The notes beneath the pieces are model-generated. The model made no database searches. It saw only the letters and a list, made by a program, of their open reading frames with translations, and was not told where the DNA came from. Both the position numbers and the translations under genes were made by a program. Of a stretch of 64,000 nucleotides of DNA, positions 11,399 through 22,980 are shown one piece after another. Source of the stretch: Capillidium heterosporum (lineage: Eukaryota > Entomophthoromycota > Entomophthoromycetes > Entomophthorales > Capillidiaceae); contig WBMQ01000008.1 of assembly GCA_016630905.1 (NCBI GenBank), positions 1,550,001-1,614,000 of the forward strand, read 5' to 3'. Within the stretch, counting starts at the first letter, position 1, and the number at the start of each line of letters is the position of its first letter.

Positions 11399-12146
11399 AA
11401 CAGTACTAAAATCTTATCTTTATAGTATGAAAAGTTATTAACTAGACAATACTAATAAATCTTAAAATATATAAAAGGTATTTTATTTTTTAAGTGTTAA
11501 ATTACTTGAGTTAAGAACTTATAGTTGTATTGAGTTTTTTTTATAAGTTTAATTAATATTAATTTAGCTAAAATTGCTAATAGTTAGTAAGGGTAAATTA
11601 TATATTGCATGCTATTACTTTTTTTAGTTATAATTTGGTAATTTTATTAAAAACTTAAAGTATTTAGTAAAATTTAAGTTACTTTAAATTTGTAAACAAT
11701 TTTGATCTTATACTATACTATATTAAGCTACTACCTTGCTAATTATAAATAATTTGAGGTTTTTATAGCTATTGTAAATGATTACTAAAAAAGAAAAGCT
11801 GTAAACATAGTACTTTTAATATTTAAAGAAGTTTTTATAGTAAGTAGTTTTTTATTATATATATTATAGTTGATTGCTAGACTTAAAAATTTATATAAAA
11901 AATAGCTAATAGATTGAAAGACTTTTTAATTATTAGTTTAAAGCATTAGTTTATAAAATAAAGAAAGTTTTCAAATTTACTACTTATAAAACTAAACTTT
12001 TTGTAATTTCTTTGTAAAGTTAAACAAAAGCTTATTTATATTCTACTATTTAAGTTATCATTTTTGGTTTACTTCTTGTTAATTAGATAAGGAGTAAAAC
12101 TTTTTATAAATAGTTTGCAATAAACTTTTGTAAAAAGTTTACTAAG
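11399..12146 (-). pseudogene. Ty3/gypsy RT C-terminus and RNase H remnant
   Basis: The minus-strand translation begins with a KFIANY segment, aligning with the FYRRFI..FS region of gypsy RT. It continues with K.AF..LYKEITKSLVL (usual AF..LK..L..APVL) and then FIL.TNALN, aligning with the FIL.TDAS start of the RNase H domain; the catalytic Asp would be Asn through a GAT-to-AAT change. In-frame stops are common. The order RT, RNase H, integrase along the minus strand agrees with its neighbours. The assignment rests on a few blocks only. Confidence 0.55.
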
Positions 12147-12320
12147 TATAAGGTCTAAAGAAATACTATTAGATCTAACTAATGAAACATATAATATAAA
12201 AGGTTGGAATAGTAAAACTAATACTAACTACAGTATTGGTAATATGAATTACTTGAAAAAGGTAAGTCTAAAGGAAAGTGAAGAAAGTTTAAGTAAAGTA
12301 AGCTAAAAAGGTATAAAAGT
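12147..12320 (-). mobile_element. B LTR U5-end fragment
   Basis: Matches the first 170 bp of the B copy at 2586-3286 and is cut off by the A1 LTR at 12321. The B LTR does not resume on the other side. Confidence 0.65.
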
Positions 12321-13165
12321 TGTTAGCAATTACCTTTACTAAGTGTTTGACTACTAGCTTAGACTTCTAATCAAGTAGGTTTGGCCAAACTTAGTAAGTC
12401 CTTCAGTATAGGATGTAACATATATATTATGTTATAGGCTGACTAATATAGTACAGCAACTACCCTATAATTAAATCTAATATAAAAGCTTTATTCTTGC
12501 AACACCTCTAATTAAGAACCCTTAAAATATTATAATTAACCTAATCCAAACTTAATCTATAATTAAATCAAACTTAAAAGAAAGGCTTCAAACAATCCTA
12601 ATAAACTAACTTAGAAACTTTCTTTTTCTCTTATTCTTTTACCATTTTTTTTGTTTCTTTATCCATTTTTTTATTTGGTAGTCTGTTTTCTATTTTTGTT
12701 CTCTTCTTTTTTTTCTTTTTCTTTTTCTTTTTTTTTCTATCTATTCTTTCTTTATTTTTTCCTCCTTCTCCTCCTTATATAGTAGATCTAAAACAAAGCA
12801 TAATTTGGAGGCTTATTAGTAAACTCTTTTTTTAATAAACTAGAAAGTTACTATTCTAATTACTACTATCTACCTTTGCATTTTGGATTTACTTTTTCTG
12901 CAAGTTAACCATTAGAAAATCTGGCATTAAGTCTAAAATCCCAAACTTACCTTTTTAATAGAAAATTAGTTTTAGATAATTTGAGCACTTTGCTATTAGT
13001 TAAAATATATACTAATAAATAGTAGGTATTTTAAAGTATAGGGATAAATATGTAACTATATCACTCTAAAATACTCTATCTAGTAGTAGCCAAATTATAG
13101 GTTTCTTATAAAAAATAAATGTTCCAATACTCAATATCCAACTTAATCTAAGAGCTAAGTTGATA
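12321..13165 (-). mobile_element. A1 solo LTR without target duplication
   Basis: 845-bp LTR from TGTTAGCAATTACC to a decayed GTTGACA. Flanks are AAAGT and ATAAG. The left flank is a B LTR and the right flank is RT coding sequence, so the two sides were not contiguous before insertion. This suggests recombination between two A1 copies. Confidence 0.75.
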
Positions 13166-13556
13166 ATAAGTATTAACTAAATTAAGCTTTATAACCCACT
13201 TTTTTCTACTACTTGCTTTAGTAAGTTTTTAAGGTTAGGGATAGAATATTAATCTTTAATAGTATTAGTATTTAGTACTTAATAATCTATACAAAGTCTT
13301 TTATTATTAAGTCCTTTTTAAACAAAGATAACTAGATATGCTATTAATAAACTAGACTTTTATATAAATCCTTTATTAAATAAAGTATTAATTAGATACT
13401 TTAACTACTATGAGTCTAGTTTTAATATTAGATATACTTGATTTTTTAAAAGCTATAAGGCATCTTTTAATTTGATTTTCAAACCCTCTACTTAATAAAA
13501 GGCTAATATATAATAGAATTCCTTAGCAAATAATACTTTAAATAGTTAGTACTTTA
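13166..13556 (-). pseudogene. Ty3/gypsy reverse transcriptase N-terminal remnant
   Basis: On the minus strand the frame reads LFNKGFI (usual LL.KGFIRPS), then a decayed FV.K stretch and RLCIDY.VLNTNTIKD.YSIPNL. This aligns with the RLC(I/V)DYR.LN..TIK..YPLP signature of gypsy RT (about 13212-13296). Stops fall where Gln or Arg codons are expected and are explained by C-to-T changes. The catalytic YxDD part would lie at lower coordinates and has been lost at the A1 junction (13165). It originally copied element RNA into cDNA. Confidence 0.78.
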
Positions 13557-13719
13557 TATTAATTTAGCTTTTAGGCTAAGTTAGATATTAAACATTAAAA
13601 CATTTATTTTTCATAAAAAATATATACTTTTACTACTACTAGACAAGGTATTTTGAGGTTATATAGTTATCTATTCATCTCTATACTTTAAAATACCTAC
13701 TATTTATTAGTATACATTC

Positions 13720-14439
13720 TGTAAGGAAATACTTCTAATTAGCTATAGCTTCACTTAATAACTAAAATTCAGTTTTACATTCTGGATATATAGATTACCA
13801 GTTTGGTATTAATCCTAGTAATGCTAGAAGTTCTTTTTTCTTTAGCATGAATTAAGTGTTTTATTTAGCATTGACAGTCTTTAAATTAATCTTGTCATTT
13901 CTGGAGTTAATAACAAATGCCTAGAAAATAAGAGAAATAGTATTACTAATGGATTAGGGAAAATGTCAATTACTAGTACTCAAAGAACCAACTACTAAGG
14001 ACAAGTCATCTATATAAAACCTATGGTGAACTTAGTAGGAGATTAAGTTATTATTAAATAAACATATTGAATCATTTGATATTTTTTCTGCTATTGGCAT
14101 AGTATAGACTTCCTGCATAGTATAACATAAAACTGATAATTGGCATCCCTCAACAGTAGAAAGTTGTACTGATCTAAACCAAATAATAAAACTAAACTGA
14201 ATTGATCTGAACTAAACCCTAAAACCCTCCTGAACCAATAAACCTAACTGTACTCCTTGGTCTGATAGCTACTCTTAGAGTATTTCTATCTGTCTACTAT
14301 TTCTGGATTAGGCTATAAGCATAAGCTTTCTTTTTATATAGCCTTATGGTCAATATTTTTAGCCTTTATGAAGTTCTGGCTACTATTGCTTCCTAGCTAA
14401 CCCTAGCTAGTAAACATTCCTTATGGATGTTTCCTAACA
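13720..14439 (+). mobile_element. C solo LTR with TSD CATTC
   Basis: 720-bp C LTR with intact ends (TGTAAGG and CCTAACA), flanked by CATTC at 13715-13719 and 14440-14444. The host A1 sequence resumes directly after it. Only moderately mutated. Confidence 0.88.
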
Positions 14440-15007
14440 CATTCTAACTAATAGTAAAGTTGCTTAAATTACCTAAAACTAATTTTTTTATTAAGGTAAG
14501 TTTGAAGTTTTAGACTTAATATTAGATTCTTTAATAGTTGACCTATAAAAAAAGTAAGTCCAAAATGCAAAAGCAGATAGTAGTAATTAGGATAGTAGCT
14601 CTCCAGTTTATTAAGAAAAGAGTTTACTAACAAGCCTTTAAATTATGCCTTTTTTCAAATTTACTATATAAGAAGAAAAGAAAAAAAAGGAAAGAATAGA
14701 AAATAAACTATTAAACTAAAAAAAACAAATAAAAGAACAAAAAGGATAGTAAAAAAACAAAAGAAAAGGAAAAAGAATTTTTAAATTACTTTTATTAATA
14801 GAAAAAAAGAAAGTTTTTAAGTTAGTTTATTAGAATTATTTAAAATCTTTTTTTTAAGTTTGCTTTAATTATAGATTAAGTTTAGGTTAGGTTTATTATA
14901 ATGCTTTAAGAGTTCCTAGCTAAAAGTATTATAAGAATAAAGCCTTTGTATTAGATTTAAGTATAGAGCAGTTGCTGTATTTATATTAGTTATCTTATAA
15001 TACAATG

Positions 15008-15645
15008 TATTAACTTAGCTCTTCAGCTGAGTTATAGAGTAATCATCAATTTATATTATTTTTCATAGTTAGCTTACATTTTATACTATGTCCTGACAAT
15101 GTGCTTTAGGTTATAAACTTTATCTCTTACTAAAGACTTACTTTAATTATCAGATAACTAGTTCCATCATACTAATCAGCTGTACAAATCATTGGATCTG
15201 AACTTTAAGGATGGACTACTATAACTAGAATATATGTCTACCCCCTTACAAAAAAAATATCCACTTATATATTAGTAAGTTATGACTATCCCTAAAGCCA
15301 TGATATATATATCATACCTTTTATACAAGAAGAAAAGGGAGGTTTTCTGAAAATTAAGGATTTTAGTATTTTATAGTTTGAGGTCTTTAAGGTTTTAAGA
15401 TTGTATATTGAGTTAGATTAGTTTTATTAAATATTTAAAGGTTTTTGGCTAGTAGTTTTTTAGGGATTAAAAATTTTTAGTACTTTTATTGATTGTAGAA
15501 GAATCAACTATATCTATATTAGTTAGCCTACAACACATTATATATATTATATCCTATGCCAAAGGATTTACTAAGTTTGACTAAACCTAATCAATTGGAA
15601 GTTCTAGCTAGTGGTTAGATACTTAGCAAGGATGACTAGCTAATA
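15008..15645 (+). mobile_element. A2 solo LTR nested in A1
   Basis: 638 bp, aligning end to end with the A2 copy at 51443-52099. The flanks CAATG and CAATA differ by one G/A transition and fit a decayed 5-bp duplication. The host A1 resumes on the right. Confidence 0.72.
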
Positions 15646-15760
15646 CAATATACATATCATATTTTATACTAAAGAGCTTATCAAGTTTAGCCAAACCTAC
15701 TTAACTAAAAGTTTAAGCTAGTAGGTAAATACTTAGTAAAAACAACTATCTAATACTTTA

Positions 15761-17258
15761 TAAATAATGTTTCTTATAATAGCAGTTTATTATTAATAGT
15801 TTTAATTAGCTTAATAATTAGGATATTAGTTTTAATAACAGAGTTTAAGGCAAACTCTTTATATTTAGAGTAACTAAATAATAAGTATATTATGCCTGTT
15901 AGCTACTATAATGTATTTGTTTTATAATTTAATTTTCTATAAATCTTATATAGCTAAGATATCCCTAAAATAATTGGAAAGCTTTGTAAGTTAGCTACTT
16001 ATAAAAAGTTAATGAGTTGTATTGTTTTTAACCTATAACTTATAGGCTAGGGTCTTTTTAGTAATGCTAAATACTAATACTAATCTACTATTTAAAAAGT
16101 ATATTAAAATTACTAGCTCTTCTTTAAGACAAAAATTTAAGATAATATAGAGCTTTTTATCAATAAAATATTTAGTACTTCTTATATCTATTAAAGTAAA
16201 TATATAAAATATATAAGTTATGTTTAGTAGTTAATGTCCAAAATTATTAACAATAAGATTAAATAAGTAATATAATAAAATTTCAATTAAATTTATAAAA
16301 AGTATAGGAATAATAAATTATAAATTAAAGATACTATAAGTTTAAGTCTAGTTAGATTTATTCTACTACTACTAGACTTTATATAAAATTTAGTTAGCTA
16401 TTTGGACATTTATGCATTTAGTAGCCTGTTTATTAATACTTAAAATAGTAACCTTTAGCTATAAGTTTAATTTTTTCTTTTTTTAAGTATTAAGTATTTA
16501 TAAGACCTATAGAATTTGACTTAAGCCTTCAGTTTAATATAAGTTAATTTCTTATAGCACTTTAGGCTATTATTAACATAAGCTTTTTAAAAAGTTAGTC
16601 TTTTCTATTTTTAAAAGCAAGTTAGATATTAAATAATTAAGCAATCCATTTATATATAAATCTTTTAAATATTTTACTTAATAACCAAGCTTTAGAAAAA
16701 TTTAGCTATACTTATTTATATTAATACTGTTTAATCATAATTAAAAAAGTTCTTATTTAGCTTGGCTAGAATTAGGTAAAAATTGGTTTTTAAAAGTTTT
16801 ATAAGTTAAATTAGTGCTTTAATCTTTTTTAATTATATAATCTAAAGTAAAAGCTTTTTTTTAAGTTGCAAGGTAAAATATATTAATTTTAAGTAGTTTT
16901 CTATATTACTTTAATAGTACTGTACTGTATTGTTAATATCAGCTAACTAGAACCAGATTTGCAATAGGCTGAAACCAAAACAAAGCTTGATAAATAGTAA
17001 TTTTAGTACTTTAAAAAAGATAGTTACTTTGCTAATTTCTATAACATTTTGGACTTTATAAATTATCTTAGATTTAAAAGAATTAGTATTAATATAGTTG
17101 TTTTTATTAAACAAATACTTAATAATATATACTATAATTAAGCTAGTTGCTACTATACTAAATATATAGTAGATTATTTTTTAAAAAAGACTATTTAAAT
17201 TAAATTAAGACCAATTAGTTAGAAACTAGCTGGACTATAAAAATGAAAGTAATTATAT
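15761..17258 (-). pseudogene. Ty3/gypsy gag and retropepsin remnant
   Basis: On the minus strand the region starts just inside the C-type LTR (17259). Near 16405-16446 lies a decayed CCHC zinc knuckle: spacing and neighbours (F-K, Q-Q-T-G, Q-M-H-K-C-P) are kept, but three of the four metal ligands read Tyr. Each is one transition from Cys or His (TGT/TGC to TAT/TAC, CAC to TAC). At 16174-16188 the frame reads DIRST followed by KYFID..L, two transitions from the D-T-G-S-T active site of retroviral-type aspartic proteases. The order gag, protease, RT toward lower coordinates is normal for Ty3/gypsy. There are many in-frame stops. Confidence 0.65.
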
Positions 17259-17612
17259 TGTTAGGAAATGTCTATAAAGAATACTTACTAACTAAGGTTA
17301 GTTAAAAGATAATAGTAGCTAAAACTTTATAAAGACTAAAAACATTAACTATAAAACTATATAAAAAAAGGCTTATATTTATAGCTTAATCTAAAGATAG
17401 TAGATAAATAGAAATACTTTAAGGGTAGCTATTAAGCTAAGAAGTACAGTCAGATTTATTTGTTTAAAAGGGTTTTAGAGTTTAGTTTATATTAATTTAG
17501 TTTAGTTTTATTATTTAGTTCAGGTTAGTGTAGCTCTTTACTATAAAGAAATACTGATTATCAGTTTTATATTATACTATGCAGAAAGTCTATACTATGC
17601 TAATAGCAGAAG
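17259..17612 (-). mobile_element. Partial 5' LTR (C type) of the minus-strand gypsy element
   Basis: Starts with TGTTAGGAAATG directly beside the gag remnant, in the orientation expected for its 5' LTR. It breaks off at about 17612, where the sequence flips into an opposite-strand E LTR. Confidence 0.65.
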
Positions 17613-17989
17613 AAATAGATAATTATTAAATAAATATATTGAATCATTTAATATTTCTTTTGCTATTAGCATAATATAATTTAGAACTGAAAACTTGCAT
17701 CCTTTTAAGATTGAAAATTGTACAAATCTAAACTAAAACTAAAACTAAAAACTAAACTAAGCTGAATCTATAAAAATAATTTATAACTAATGTATTTAGC
17801 TATATTTCTTAGCTTTATAGCTATAATCAAAGTACTTCTATTTGCTTACTATCTTTAAATTAGACTTTAAGTATAAGTTTCCTTTTTATATAACCTTTAT
17901 ATCAACTTTTTTAGCTTTTATAAAGTACTAACTACTATTGCTGCTTAGCTAACTTTTATTAGTAAGTATTTTTAATAAATGCTTTCCAG
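17613..17989 (+). mobile_element. Partial E LTR, opposite orientation to its left neighbour
   Basis: Aligns with the R-U5 part of the E copy at 48319-48936. It joins the C fragment at 17612 head to head within a region the two families share, so the junction is a fold-back. Confidence 0.55.
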
Positions 17990-18919
17990 TGTAACAACCT
18001 TGATTGTTACAATTCCTAGTATGAGGTCATCAACCAACTTTCTTTGTATACCACACCATTTTTTTTATTTCTCTTACCAATCTTCGATTTTCTACTTTCC
18101 ATTTATATCTAGTTTCGAACAGAAATCTGTTCTACTTATTAGATATTCTTGACTATTTTTCCATATTCTTAGCTTTGGCTATAAGTTAGGAACCCCAGTT
18201 ATTACCAGCATAGCATTCTGATATCAGGATTCGGATATTCAGCAAGTATTGCCAAGATACCGAAAGGGTATTTAAACCCCTGAGGTGCCACTAAAAGCCT
18301 GTATCTTGACAACGTTCCACCTCGCTATTTTCTAATAGCTGTTACTCACCCCACTTCCTAGCCATAGCTGTTGCGACAGCCTGCTTTCGCTTCTTAGTTT
18401 TGAATAAAGTCTTGTCTCTTTACTCATCTCCCTGTTTCAGCATAGTATTTCTATGTGGTCTAATCCCCCTGTCCTCCCTACCTCTTATTACCTGTTAACA
18501 ATCCTTGCCACCCTTGGATCTCACCTCCTCTGGGCGATTAATATTACTAATACAATCAACCCTTTCGAGCCCACATTAACCTATCAGCCTACCCCTACCT
18601 CTGATCCTAATATGGTAGCATCGGCTGCTTCCCAACCTTCACCTGATGGGGCCCCTCTGGTCCAGCCCCAGTCCGCACCCAAGCCTTCATATGTCCCCTC
18701 TATCCCCTCTTGGAACTGGGATGTGACTACGATTGTGTGGGCACTCCTTATGGTGTACCTCCTCTACTTGGCAATCTGACCTGCCCTCTGGAGAATCCAG
18801 TCCTTTGTTACCAATGCAGTGGTAGGCGTTAGCTTTGCTTTCCTCACCTACCACAGTCATTAGTTTGCAATATGATGCCATCATTAGTTGGATCCAGTGG
18901 TATTTCCCTGGATCTTACA
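17990..18919 (+). mobile_element. Young B2 solo LTR with TSD TCCAG
   Basis: 930-bp LTR from TGTAACAACC to GGATCTTACA, flanked by TCCAG at 17985-17989 and 18920-18924. It shows hardly any RIP-type decay, in sharp contrast to both flanks. It has a TATTTAAACCCC box (about 18269), a GAATAAAG signal (about 18403) and an ORF in U5. Confidence 0.92.
18453..18779 (+). CDS. LTR-encoded small membrane protein (B2 U5 ORF)
   Basis: A 108-codon frame that lies wholly in the U5 part of the B2 LTR, starting about 45 nt after the polyadenylation-like signal. It has a hydrophobic helix at about residues 12-30 (YYLLTILATLGSHLLWAI), a Pro/Ser/Gln-rich hydrophilic middle (about 38-84) and a second hydrophobic helix at about 92-108. 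The same frame stays similar to the plain B LTR frame beyond the TGA at 18777: an Ala-Val-Val-Gly block and an Ile-Ile-Ser-Trp-Ile-Gln-Trp block follow, after one TAG and one 1-nt shift. The stop is therefore probably secondary, and the original frame ran to the LTR end. This looks like the N terminus of a Gag-type protein starting inside the 5' LTR. I recognise no family. Confidence 0.5.
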   Translation: MWSNPPVLPTSYYLLTILATLGSHLLWAINITNTINPFEPTLTYQPTPTSDPNMVASAASQPSPDGAPLVQPQSAPKPSYVPSIPSWNWDVTTIVWALLMVYLLYLAI

Positions 18920-18924
18920 TCCAG

Positions 18925-19368
18925 TATCTATTAAGCAACCTTAGTTTATCTATTTTTTGTAAAGCTAATAATAATAGTAGTTACTATTAATAGGTTTAAA
19001 ACTTTAAAGCTTTAAAATAAAATATATTAAGTAAAATAGAGCTATAATTAAAAATAGTTATATAGTAAGAAATTTAATTAAAAAAACTAACCAGATTTAA
19101 AGCTTAATAGTAAAGATTCTTATAAAACCTTGATTTTTTCTTTAGATAATTAATATTACTAATATAACTATTTCTTTTAAACTAATTATTAAATAATATT
19201 TAATAAGCTTATTTTTATATAGTTTTAATATATATATGCTTTAGTATATTTTAGTACCTTTCTAAACTTAAAATATAATTATTATTTTAAAAATACTTTT
19301 AATAATATACCTTTTCTACTTTGTTATATATTTTAGTATTAAAAATTTTTAGGTTTTTGTAACTAGCA
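18925..19368. other. AT-rich decayed DNA
   Basis: No open frame or repeat terminus can be assigned. Confidence 0.4.
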
Positions 19369-19968
19369 TAGTAATAAGCCTTAGTTATTACAAACTAATT
19401 ATTAGATTATATATCCATTTCTTCTACTTCTTTATTAATTTTAAACTTTTAACTTCTTTAATTAGTAGTATAGTATTAGATCCTAGTATTCTAATAATAG
19501 TAAATTACTTTATAACTATTATATTATACTATATTTTTATCAAACTTAGTAAAGTAGTTAAAATAAAATTATTAATAAGACTAAAAAGGTTTTTAAACTC
19601 TAAACACTATCTAAAGCTAGAATCTTAATAGTACTCTACTACTTATAGCTATTTCTTCAAGTAATATAATTTTGTTTACTTTGCTATAACTATATCCAAT
19701 AGTCTAATTCTACTTTTTAATTAATAACTAAAGTCTTATATTAGTAGGTTTCTTAGCTATTAGATAATGCATCTAAATAATCTAAATTGTCTACTATTTT
19801 AGCTTAATATTTTCTATCTTTTTACTTTTCTTTAAACTTAGCTTTTTTAGATAATTTATATTATTAATGCAATAGTTAGTATTAATTCAACTTTTCTAAC
19901 CAATTATATTATATACTATTATAACACTATTATTAGTTGAATCTAATAGCATCTTTCTAGACCTTATA
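19369..19968 (+). mobile_element. B3-type LTR, heavily decayed
   Basis: Aligns with the B3 copy at 46069-47591 (without its insertion), from a decayed terminal hairpin to the decayed GACCTTACA end. The left end is uncertain by about 10 bp. Confidence 0.5.
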
Positions 19969-22250
19969 ATATTTAAAATAAAATATTATATTAACTAAAG
20001 TACTTTATTTAAACTAGTTGAACTCTAATCTAATATAGTCAGTTTATTAATAAATTATTATAAAGTAGATAATATAATTAGATATACTAGGTTAATAATA
20101 ATTAGTAATATATACTAAGCTATATAAGTAAAGTTGATATATTTATTAAGCAGAAATTTTCATATAATGTAAAAATTAATCAAGTATACTAAATGATTAT
20201 ATATTAGATAAACAATATAATTTAATACTATTTTAATAAATAAGGTACTAAAACACATTTTTTAATTAACTACTATGAAACTACTAACTAAAGCTTTAAA
20301 AAATAATAATAATAATATTGAGTATAATCTTATTATAATATGTTTTAATTAGTAAATAGTGAATAAAATAAATAAATATCTTGATTTATTATTCTATAAG
20401 CTAATATTCAAATATTATGCTTTTAAAAAATAATTAAGGTATTTAGATCAAATTTAACTAATATTGATAAATAATCTAAAAGTAAATTATATAAACCCAT
20501 TTTAAAAAGATTAACCAATAAATAATATTAATAATTAAATGGATTCTAAAACAATAGATTAAATTCTTAGGTAAAAACGAAAATAGTAAGTAAAATCAAG
20601 CTTTTAAAAGTATTTTAAAAACAACTAAATGTTAGCTAAAAAATTCCAAAATTTAATATTTTTAACACAAAAGAAAAGTAACAGTTACTATAAAACTAAA
20701 TTAAAAAAGATATTTGAAAAGTACAAAGTAATAATAAACTAGTAAATTATACCTAAAGCAATTACATTAAGATATTTTTAATTCTAAGGAATTTTAGTAA
20801 ATAATATAATAATCATTCTAGTACTAAAATTTATTTATGCTTACTTTAACAAATAAAACAATAGGATAAGGTATAGTATTTTCTAAATGTATATATGTTT
20901 AAATTAATTGGCTAAGCAAACTATATATAGCTCTAAAATTAAAGATTATAAAAAATGACAAAAAGTGGTTTGGATTTAATAGTAGTAGAATTAATATATA
21001 AGTAATATTTAAATATACTAGTAAGGTAAAACTTTTTATAGAATTAGTCTAAAAAATTTTATACATATTAATAAGGTCTAATCGTTAAAATTAATAAATA
21101 ATCTAAACAAAGTGTAAAATTAGCTAAAGATTTAAGCAATATTTCAGCTATTATAAGTACTTTAAAGGTAAAAGCTAAAAATATATTTTAGATACCTTTT
21201 ACAAAATAGCATTTCTAATTAAAAGAGTAAATTTATAACCAAAGATATATACTACCTTATATTAAGCTTTAATAAGAAATTTAAATTATTATTTAGTAAT
21301 AGAAAATATATAGCAACTATAAATGAACTAAACATTGTAGCAAATGTTTTATAAAACAACTTGGAAATATATAAAATCCATCAGGCTTAAAACATAGTTA
21401 AAAACTTTAGTAAAGAATATAATTTACTAGTGTATACTAAACTATTCATAAATTAGTGGTTTAAGTTTTCTAATTTACTAGCTATTTAGAAAACATATAC
21501 CTTAAGTATTTGGTATTTTGCATTAAGAACTCTTAATACTTTAAACTAAAATATATAGTTTAGAATGAACAGTATTTATCAAAAATAAAAATAAACCAAT
21601 TTTAGTAAAAGTTTTAGATTTAGCTACTATTCTATATTCTATTCTAAATATTTATAGCTAAGCAATATTTAGTTTTTAATTAGGTAGTTTATATTTTAGC
21701 AATTAATATAATAAGTTTAATAATTTCTTAAGTATCAAAAACTTTATGCTTTTTTAAAGTAGATACTAAAGTGATTTAGATTTATAGCAGTATATATACT
21801 CTAAATTAAATTTAGGCAATATTTGTTAGCCTATGGAGTATTAGTAAATTATTTAGTATAATTTTAAATTTGGATTTTTAATGTAAACAATTGTAAAAAT
21901 AGAATAGCAAAGCTAGGTTTAAAGCTACTTTATATATACTTAACATATTTAATATTTACTAATGCTATCTACTTTTAATATTTTAAAGGATTTATAATTA
22001 TAATGCAATAAATAATTAAACCTTTATTATTGCTAGTATATTATGAAAATATAAAGCAATGTTCTTAGAAATGTAGATTATAAAAAATAATGTTTAATTT
22101 TGTTTAAAATGGACAATAAAGATAATTTAAAATAATAGCTTCTTTTATTATTACGTTAATCTACCAATTGATTTTTCAACTATAAGTATATTTCTTATAA
22201 AGAATCCTTCAAGAGGATTTAGAATTAGATTTAAGAGTAGTTTTATTAAA
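19969..22250. other. Strongly AT-rich decayed tract, unassigned
   Basis: Short stop-riddled frames only, no terminus recognised. Probably the ruined internal region of one or more elements, but I cannot name motifs. Confidence 0.4.
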
Positions 22251-22980
22251 TATAAAAGTCTACAAAGGAATGCTAGATTTGGCTTGAATTAAGCTAGTGT
22301 AGGGAAAGTTACACTATTATAACTAAGGCTCGAGCTATTGCTTGTATAGCTTGCATGTTAGCCGGGATTTTTGACAGTCAACATATAAAGGCAAGAGACC
22401 ACAGTCATGATAAGACCAAGTATAGTAATATCCATAAGGTTTGATATTCGAGGATGTGCATACTCTCAAATAATCTAATAGCTCTAATCCTGGTTATAGG
22501 TGGTTCTATTTCAAACTAATTCTTTTAAAACTAAGTAATCAAAATTTAATGATATTATAATTTTTATTCTGGCCAAATTAGCAGTTACAAGAGATTGTGC
22601 TAAAAGGCACAGTATTATACCAAAAAGGGATATTGAAATATTTATTTATAAAGTGATCACTTGTTTGAAAGGTACACAAATCAAAGGGATCTATATAGGG
22701 TAGGATGTAGCAGTATGTGATGAAATGCTTATAATTATATCAAATTCATTAAAACTTGTATTTATTCTGCTTTAAAACTAAATCAGCATAATCAATACTC
22801 AATACAGGAATCAATAGGTTGTTTCAGCTTGGTGGTAGTATATTTGTGCTAAGAGTAAGCCTTTTTAAGATTGACTCTTATGCAACTTCCTTACCTTATT
22901 GCTAGTTCGAAACTGCTTTGGACTAGAACTTAGCCATTTTGGAGGATTGTTAAGCTGATTTTCTAAAGAAACCTGTTGTA
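22251..22980 (+). repeat. Best-preserved copy of repeat F
   Basis: Runs from AAAAGTCTACAAAGG to GATTTTCTAAAGAAACCTG. It aligns along its length with the decayed copies at 36130-37600 and 57447-58250, but retains CG, CA and CC dinucleotides that they have lost. No long open frame is present. F may be a non-autonomous DNA transposon or a solo repeat. Confidence 0.55.

Larger units (their letters stand above)
13557..15755 (+). mobile_element. A1 solo LTR with TSD CTTTA, split by nested C and A2
   Basis: Flanked by CTTTA at 13552-13556 and 15756-15760, inside the gypsy pol region. It starts with a decayed TGTCAACTTAGC and ends with a decayed CAACCAGCCAACA. Net length without the nested copies is about 830 bp. 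Confidence 0.8.

Noticed and set aside
18687-18884. Minus-strand 65-codon frame in the B2 LTR
   Set aside because: Antisense to the U5 ORF and not preserved in the related B LTRs.
22900-22930. tRNA B-box-like GTTCGAAAC
   Set aside because: No matching A box, cloverleaf or terminator nearby; chance match.
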